In this document: piece after piece, positions 58,091-64,000 of the stretch
Layout of the letters: each line of letters opens with the position of its first letter
How positions within the stretch are numbered: position 1 is the first letter of the stretch
Origin: Rhizophagus irregularis
Lineage: Eukaryota > Glomeromycota > Glomeromycetes > Glomerales > Glomeraceae
DNA: 64,000 nucleotides
Reading direction: 5' to 3'
NCBI RefSeq assembly: GCF_026210795.1
Contig: NC_089434.1
Location: 1,054,001 to 1,118,000 of the forward strand
The notes under the pieces: generated by a model
Database searches by the model: none
The model's input: the letters and a program-made list of their open reading frames with translations, nothing else
What the model was told of the DNA's origin: nothing
Position numbers and translations under genes: made by a program

Positions 58091-58386
58091 TAGAGGTTGA
58101 AACCGACCAAAAAAACCTTAACCGATTAATAATCGATTAACCAAGGGCCCTAATCGATTAATAATCGACAAATATTAACATTAAAAAATTTTTTTTTTTT
58201 TGGCCGCAGATTGCACCAAATTGTTTTTTTATAATACAAAAGTTAAAGAAAAGTCTTATTTTATTATTATTATTAAAAAATTAATACAAGTTCGGAGAAC
58301 ACGTGATCAAAAATTCACAGCTCTGGCTAGAATTATGGGTTGGATAATTTTAATCGATTAACCGTCTTAATCGATTCCAAACTCTG
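58091..58386. mobile_element. 296-bp hAT-like element with exact 8-bp TSD
   Basis: The ends TAGAGGTTGAAACCGACC and the complement of GGAATCGAT..CCAAACTCTG are related inverted repeats, with ATCGATTAA motifs inside both. TCATATCC flanks it exactly (58083-58090 and 58387-58394). The empty site is preserved in the sister intergenic units (ACCATATCCAGTTTG near 55207, ATCATATCTAGTTTG near 60829). Confidence 0.9.
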
Positions 58387-58679
58387 TCATATCCAGTTTG
58401 TCAATTAATGTGGTTGATTATATTCGTTTCGTTACGTACAGTACATAATGACAATTTTGCAAAACTTTTACAAAAATATAAATAAGTCTGACCTAAACGA
58501 TTTAATTACATATAAACGTCGTTTAAATTAATCGCAAAACCTAATTCCGTAAAGTATTCCGCAATCATAATGCATCCTAACTCAGTCCTATTCAGTTATA
58601 AAAAAATCGTGTAACATAATACAATACGTGCCGCTGCGGTACATAATTTATTTAGAGATGACTGACATAGTACATTTAT

Positions 58680-60391
58680 TCAATTTCTTGGTTTAATTTC
58701 AACTAATAATTCGACACAAGAAATTAAAATACCGTTACACTTAGTTTTAATAGGAGAATTCATATCTACTAAATTAATTTCATATTTTCTAAACAATAAA
58801 ACCATCAAACAAACTAATTCAATCACTGCTAACTTTCTTCCCGGACATAATCTTAATCCGTTACCAAACATGATAAAAGAATTTTTCTTTGGTTCAAAAT
58901 TTTCATTCATCCATCTATCAGGGTTAAATTCATTAGGTTCCTCCCAATAATTACCATTATTATGAATAGTTTGAACATTAATTAGAAAAAATGTGTCAGC
59001 TGGCCATTGATATCCTGCTATTTCACTAGGTTTATCAATATATCTTGTATTAAAGTGCACAATTGGGAGAATGCGAGCTGTTTCTTTTACAATTGCTTCA
59101 CAGTATTTTAGATTATAAAAATCATCTTTATTAATTGTTCGCATTTTATCATCTTGGAATATACTATCAATTTCTTCTAACATTTTCTTTTTCACATTTG
59201 GATGATGTGCAATATAATAAATAATGAATGAAAGCATATTTGCAGACTATATTTGAAATAAAAAAAGGAATTGTTAATATAATTCAAGTTAAAGCATATT
59301 GCATTTATGTTAAAAATAAAACATAAAATTCTCTAAAAACTTACTTTGTAAGATCCATTGGAAATTCCATCGAATAAATTGACACGAATTTCACTATCAG
59401 TCATAGATCTATTGGCTTCATCAGTTTCGACATAATCACCATCACGAAATGTATTCTTGATGATCATCGATGTCAACATATCATGAGGTAAGAGTTTATC
59501 CAATGGTGTAACTTCAATTTGTTGTCTACGTCTCTTAATAATTTCATCCAGTTTTTGATTGGTAAACTCTATGCTTTGAAGTAAATTATCTGCTATATTT
59601 TTAAAAAACGGAACATAACGTCGTACAAAAGGATAAATTATGAAAAAGAAACAATGTCCCGTATGAAATTTACGAATTGCTTGAAATAGTTTCTCAGAAT
59701 CTTCGACTCTCTCTGATTGATGACCAGATTTTTCATCACTAAGAGTATTAAAATAATTTGCCATTGAATAAGTTCTTTCCCCAGTTAATAATTTAATAAT
59801 CATATCATTTTTATAATGATTAAACCAATCAATAAAATCTAATTTATTTTTATTTTCTTTAATAATCTCTTCTCTAAGAAATAACTTATCCCAATAACTT
59901 TCTAATTCATTGAAAAGTTCATTTGTCCAATCAATAACTTCATTAGTAAATTTCGGTGACAAAATAGCTTTATTAAAAAAATTACGATTAAATGTCCACG
60001 ACCTAAAATTATTATTGTACGTTATTCCTTTTCCTTCAATTCCCAATTCTTTTAATCCTTTGTGATTTGGCGATCTCATCCAATGCGTATTTGATAAAAA
60101 ATTTTCAAGATATTCCGGTCGACATAAAACTATACTTCGTAAAATATTATTAGTCTCATATATGTCACCATATTTCTCGTAACAATATTTATTAAACATT
60201 AAAGTATCTCCTTTAAACCAAATAACATAATGGAAAGTACCAATGAATGGGAGGGGGAAAGGGCCAGGTAAAGGATTAACACGAGTAAAATATTTGTAAT
60301 AATAATATATCACATATATCATTAATACTGTACTTAAAAACGATAAAATAAAATTATTAATTTCAAAATTCTCAAGTGGTTTAAAAATCAT
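58680..60391 (-). CDS. Cytochrome P450 monooxygenase, copy 2, 537 aa
   Basis: Exon 1 is 60391-59345 and exon 2 is 59246-58680; the 98-bp intron is at the same place as in copy 1. Membrane anchor near residues 14-34, hinge PLPGPFPLPFIG, K-helix KETARIL, FNPDRW, heme loop FGNGLRLCPGRKLA. As in copy 1 the I-helix has NGSYK-SAN instead of an acid-alcohol pair, so this feature is shared and not a chance mutation. Differences from copy 1 are scattered through both exons, including TM2-side loops and residues around 60-110, which may shift substrate choice. No stops or shifts; likely functional. The C-terminus lacks one Gly in the run CDGGILVSC of copy 1 (here CNGILISC). Confidence 0.92.
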
Positions 60392-60439
60392 CTTATCGTT
60401 TCTCTTTTCTTTATTTTTCTTTCTTTCTTTCTTGTTGTT

Positions 60440-61110
60440 AAACAGCTACTTAAGCTCCTTTAACTTAATTTTTTCAGGATTTTATATATATATATATTTT
60501 TATTTTTTGTATTTTATAATTTGAAAATTATTTGTATATATGATCACGTCATTCTAAATTTGATTCAATACTATGTGTGATCGTCAATTACACAATGGGG
60601 AAGTGTATTTCACCTCTAATTAAATATTATCATCCCTTAACTGCATGTGGTAAATTTTGTTAAATGGGATCTTTTTCTTTAACTGATCGATAGACTGGTT
60701 GCTGTATGATTTCCCGAGTGTCATTTTGCTGAAGTCAATTTCCGATTCATTTCCCGAACTGGATCATTTCCTGAAACTGTGGCATGGTTTTGAACAATAT
60801 TCCGCAACTTCTTTACAGATTCAGCTGTATCATATCTAGTTTGTCAATTAATGTGGTTGGTTATGTTCGTCTCGTTACGTATATTTTCAATTTTGCGAAA
60901 CCTCAAGTGAACAAAATATAAACAAACAAATTTAAACTTAAATAATATAATTACTTGCTTGTAAGCGTTGTTTAAATTATTCACTATTAATCACAAGGCC
61001 TAATCTCGACTAACCCTATATATTTCAGTTCTATCGATAGCATAGAATAAAAAATTACAACGTGTAAAACAGTACTGAACTTTTGTAGTACATTGCGTGC
61101 CGCTGCGGTA
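60440..61110. repeat. Intergenic unit 3 of the P450 cluster, orphan flank
   Basis: Matches the other two intergenic units up to GTGCCGCTGCGGTATATAAT (near 61098), which in the other units lies just after a P450 stop codon. Here no P450 follows; unrelated DNA begins at about 61130. This implies a further copy that was lost or translocated. Confidence 0.65.
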
Positions 61111-61433
61111 TATAATTCATTATACAGCAGATAACATACATTTGATTTACATAAATAACAAGAGTTCATGTTTAAAGGTGAGTTAGGATTATAAAATGTA
61201 AAATACATGGCTTTTAACTTCAGTTGTTCATTTCTAATAAAAACATGACATTCGAATTTATAATAATTATTTTTTAACCATAATTGAGTTAATTATGCAA
61301 ATTTTTTAGTATCTTGTTGTTATTTTTTTGTGTTAGTTAGAAATTTTTTTTAAAAAATAATTTTGTAGTGTTTTGCCGCTAATTTTATTGCTTATTAAAT
61401 GTCCCGTGATTAAGTGTGCGGATCGGCCTATTA

Positions 61434-61527
61434 GGGGGTGCCATCCAAAAATCTCGACAGGTCAATATCTTACAGAGCGACTTTCGGTCGGATTTATACC
61501 TGTCGGGATTTTGAGTTCTACCATACC
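61434..61527. mobile_element. 94-bp MITE related to the one at 54221
   Basis: GGGGGTGCCATCCAAAAATC.. and the right end ..CTGTCGGGATTTTGAGTTCTACCATACC are partial inverted repeats. The interior AGGTCAATATCTTACAGAGCGACTTTC parallels the interior of the 54221 element (first 20 bases compared: AGGTCAATATCTTACAGAGC). No clear target duplication. Confidence 0.55.
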
Positions 61528-63780
61528 ATTATTGTATATTTCATTTACAATTATATATTATATTTAATTAGATAATGACACATTGTGCAAAGGTAGTGCG
61601 TAGAATTGACCAAAATAATAATGTAGGTCTTTCCTTTTATAGATAATGCCGCCGAAATATATTTCCTTTTTCAGACGTTGACTGGAATTATCATAATTCC
61701 GGCCCTGAAAAAATGCTTAGAGCTAATAGTAATTTTTATTTTGGATGCACCTTACCTCTATATATATAGATAAATTTAATGCTTATTTCAAGACATCATT
61801 AGAGTTAGGAATGCGATTGAAAATAATTTGATGGGAATTGGATTAAGTAATTCCTCCAAAAAATAAAAAATTTGATGATTTTTTATTTACGGACAACAAA
61901 AATGATCAAAAATTGTGTCGTCAGGTTTGTCTAAGAAGGCGTTATCGCAGTCATCATTAATAGTACAAGAGAACGCAATAGAATTTTTGGAACCGAGGTT
62001 GGTGAAGATGAAGTAGTTAATAAACATAGGCAAGGGTTCTTGTACAAAGAAACATCTAAATAATTTCATAATCAACTAAAGATTATACTGCATTGGAGGT
62101 AGTAAGTACTGTATAATTAATGAAAAACGAAAAGAAGATAACCAAATAAAGACAGTAGAACATAAAGTCAGCGTTTAGGATACAAGCGGATCAAGAAAAC
62201 CAATGAATGAAGAATTTATAGAATTTCACGATGTTAATTTGGCTTGCATCTCACGTTTACTAAAAAATTAAGTGAAAGTTGACAAAAAGTAAGTACAAAA
62301 CGAACTAGTAATGAAGTGTGCAAGAAGGTCTGAATCAATCATGTAACGAGAGCAAAAAAGAGAAAAAGAGTAAAAAGAAAACTCAAGAGCTCGGGAAGAG
62401 ACGAATAATGCTCAGAAAAAGTTGATGCATTGAATAAATATAGAAAGGCGGATGGTAAGACCAATCGATTGAGATCGATTGACATATTCAAATGACATTT
62501 GATTGGACGAAAGTGCTTTATTTACAACAGGACGAACAAACAGAACAAATAAAAGAGTATAGAAATTCGGTATCGAAAGAGGTTTTCGTGGAGTATTTAA
62601 AAGAACAAAAGTTAAATAAACATTATAATGAAGATGGTAATCCATCGTCATAGTTTTTTTTATTGTAGTAAATTTAACTAATCATAAATTTTAGATTAGT
62701 TTATAATAACAAAAAATTTTTCATGTTATTTTTATTTTGTATATACTTTATTGATAACATGCATAGCGTGCACATCTTGGTAACATGATATTTTGTTATC
62801 AGTTATCAATAAAGAGAGTTATTAAAAAATTAATTCCTATTAGTTTCAGTTAAATAATGCAAACTTGGTACAAACTCCAAATTTTTCGTTGAACTTCATA
62901 ATCTACAATTTATTCTTTTGCTAGCAAGAAACTCTAATTTCCGCTATTATGAAAAAGCAATAAATTGAATCATGTGTTATCCAACCATCAAGAATTTTAA
63001 CTATGCTTCGAATAGCAAAATGAAAACTTATGCAACTAAATATTGTATAGCTTTAATAATTTTAGTAACTTTCTGACCTCATGAGATACTGTTAACATTT
63101 CTCTCCGAAATAATAAAAACCTATTATACAATTTCCATTTGATTTTCCAACTGTAGACAAACATGATAACGCCAAATTAGATTTTTCCTCTCATATTCTA
63201 TACGGTATTATACCATACGTCCTTATTAAAAGATTAGACTGTAATAATATTAAAGTAAATATTAAAACGATTTTATCAATTAAGTTTAGGAAATACTTTT
63301 AAGAAATGAAAAAATTAATTTTACGTGAATCTATAGAAATGAAGTATACAATATAATAATTGTGGATTAAATTAAAAATTATCTTGGAAAAATGGATGCA
63401 ATAGGCATAATATATATTTGTTTTGTAGTACAATTATCTACATCTTTAGAGAATAAAATAATTGTTAAATTTACATGCTAGTTAAACCTATTGGAGTAAA
63501 AAAAAAAATCGACATTCCTCTAATTTTTATCATAAATTGTAATTGATAAAATTTATTAATATTCAATCAGAAATTCTAAATCATAGACATTAACATCAAG
63601 CAACATTGTGAATTCTTTAGTGTCTTTGAACATTTTTTATTATAAAAATATTTTCAGTTTTTAGATTTTTGTTTGCGTAGAAAGAAGGATTACTAATAAC
63701 ACGATTTTTACGTGTTAATGATATTTTTGGTGTCATAATAATTCATCTACAGTAACAATGTGAATGATACGGTAAATTCC
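61528..63780. other. Decayed gene or element remnants
   Basis: Between 61790 and 62660 the + strand has GC content and codon-like texture above background, with short open pieces (for example KTVEHKVSV, NEEFIEFHDVNLACISRLL, EKVDALNKYRKADGKTNRLR) separated by stops. It is likely an old pseudogene or retroelement, unidentified. The rest is featureless AT-rich DNA. Confidence 0.3.
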
Positions 63781-64000
63781 GGCCGCAGCATGGCGCAAAA
63801 AAAAATTTCTCTTTTACTTATTATCTCGGAGCCAAGACAAAACGACATGGCTACATTCGTGAGTGGGAGGGCGGGTTGCCTGTGGCAACACCGCGGGGCT
63901 TTCATTTTTTTATATCAAAGTGGATATGTAGTCAAATGAGAACTCCCGCAGGAGAGGAGTAATCATGTGATATGTCATCATATGAGCAGAAAATTTTGGA
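63781..64000. repeat. GC-rich repeat-like segment at the window end
   Basis: GGGAGGGCGGGTTGCCTGTG.. and CCGCGGGGCT mark an abrupt rise in GC. A short inverted pair (GTTGCC / GGCAAC) lies inside. It is similar in character to bases 1-330, where GTTACTCCTCTC is the complement of GAGAGGAGTAAT near 63953. It is probably the end of a repeat that continues outside the window. Confidence 0.35.

Larger units (their letters stand above)
57400..58679. repeat. Intergenic unit 2 of the P450 cluster
   Basis: Homologous to units at 54.4-55.6 and 60.4-61.1 kb but enlarged by two hAT-like MITEs (57643-57842 and 58091-58386). Contains the conserved TTTCCCGAACTGGATCATTT and GTGCCGCTGCGGTAC segments. No gene; short frames here repeat only because the DNA repeats. 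Confidence 0.65.

Noticed and set aside
62412-62651. 79-codon minus-strand frame
   Set aside because: Antisense to decayed coding-like sequence; no motif.

Overview
The window looks like nuclear DNA of an arbuscular mycorrhizal fungus (Glomeromycotina, most likely Rhizophagus-like). It is extremely AT-rich with long A/T homopolymers. Introns are short (about 70-100 bp) GT..AG introns ending in T-rich TTTTAG. The gene families fit this group: tandem TKL-type kinases with an HRDLHSGN catalytic loop, an F-box/leucine-rich protein, tandem P450s, MULE transposases, degraded LINEs and many small inverted-repeat elements. The assignment is by family knowledge and was not checked by search.

Layout. 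1-8 kb: a coiled-coil gene relic, a 540-bp non-autonomous element with 10-bp target duplications, an unknown 205-residue protein and an F-box gene (two exons, 576 aa). 8.9-30.2 kb: a tandem array of four kinase genes (A-D) plus the 3' end of a fifth. Each kinase has a cysteine-rich N-terminal region, a kinase domain split by one intron, and a tail made of tiny exons that are all phase 1-1. Copy A is broken by a 1-bp frameshift and by a 3.72-kb transposon inside tail exon 5. Upstream of copy C sits a 2.23-kb transposon carrying a decayed, truncated gene of a repetitive Glomeromycotina family. Because the copies share their flanks, each insertion can be compared with an empty paralogous site.

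30-43 kb: gene-poor, with several small inverted-repeat elements, one three-TM membrane protein gene and two tandem-repeat blocks. 43.4-48.9 kb: two nearly identical MULE transposase gene copies arranged as a 5.5-kb inverted repeat with convergent genes. Both copies are broken, at different places. 50.6-52.6 kb: an antisense LINE relic (reverse transcriptase and RNase H-like) containing a pogo-like small element. 53.5-61.1 kb: a P450 tandem cluster (one relic, two intact two-exon genes, and the flank of a lost copy) whose intergenic DNA is riddled with hAT-like small elements with 8-bp target duplications. 61-64 kb: decayed repeats.

How the genes relate: the kinases are probable cytosolic signalling enzymes whose disordered tail can be varied by exon skipping. 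The P450s are probable ER-membrane monooxygenases. No operon-like organisation is expected in this eukaryote. The most unusual items are the inverted MULE duplication, which is built like a natural hairpin-RNA silencing locus, the symmetric microexon tail, and a 113-bp tandem repeat whose units look like microexons flanked by splice signals.
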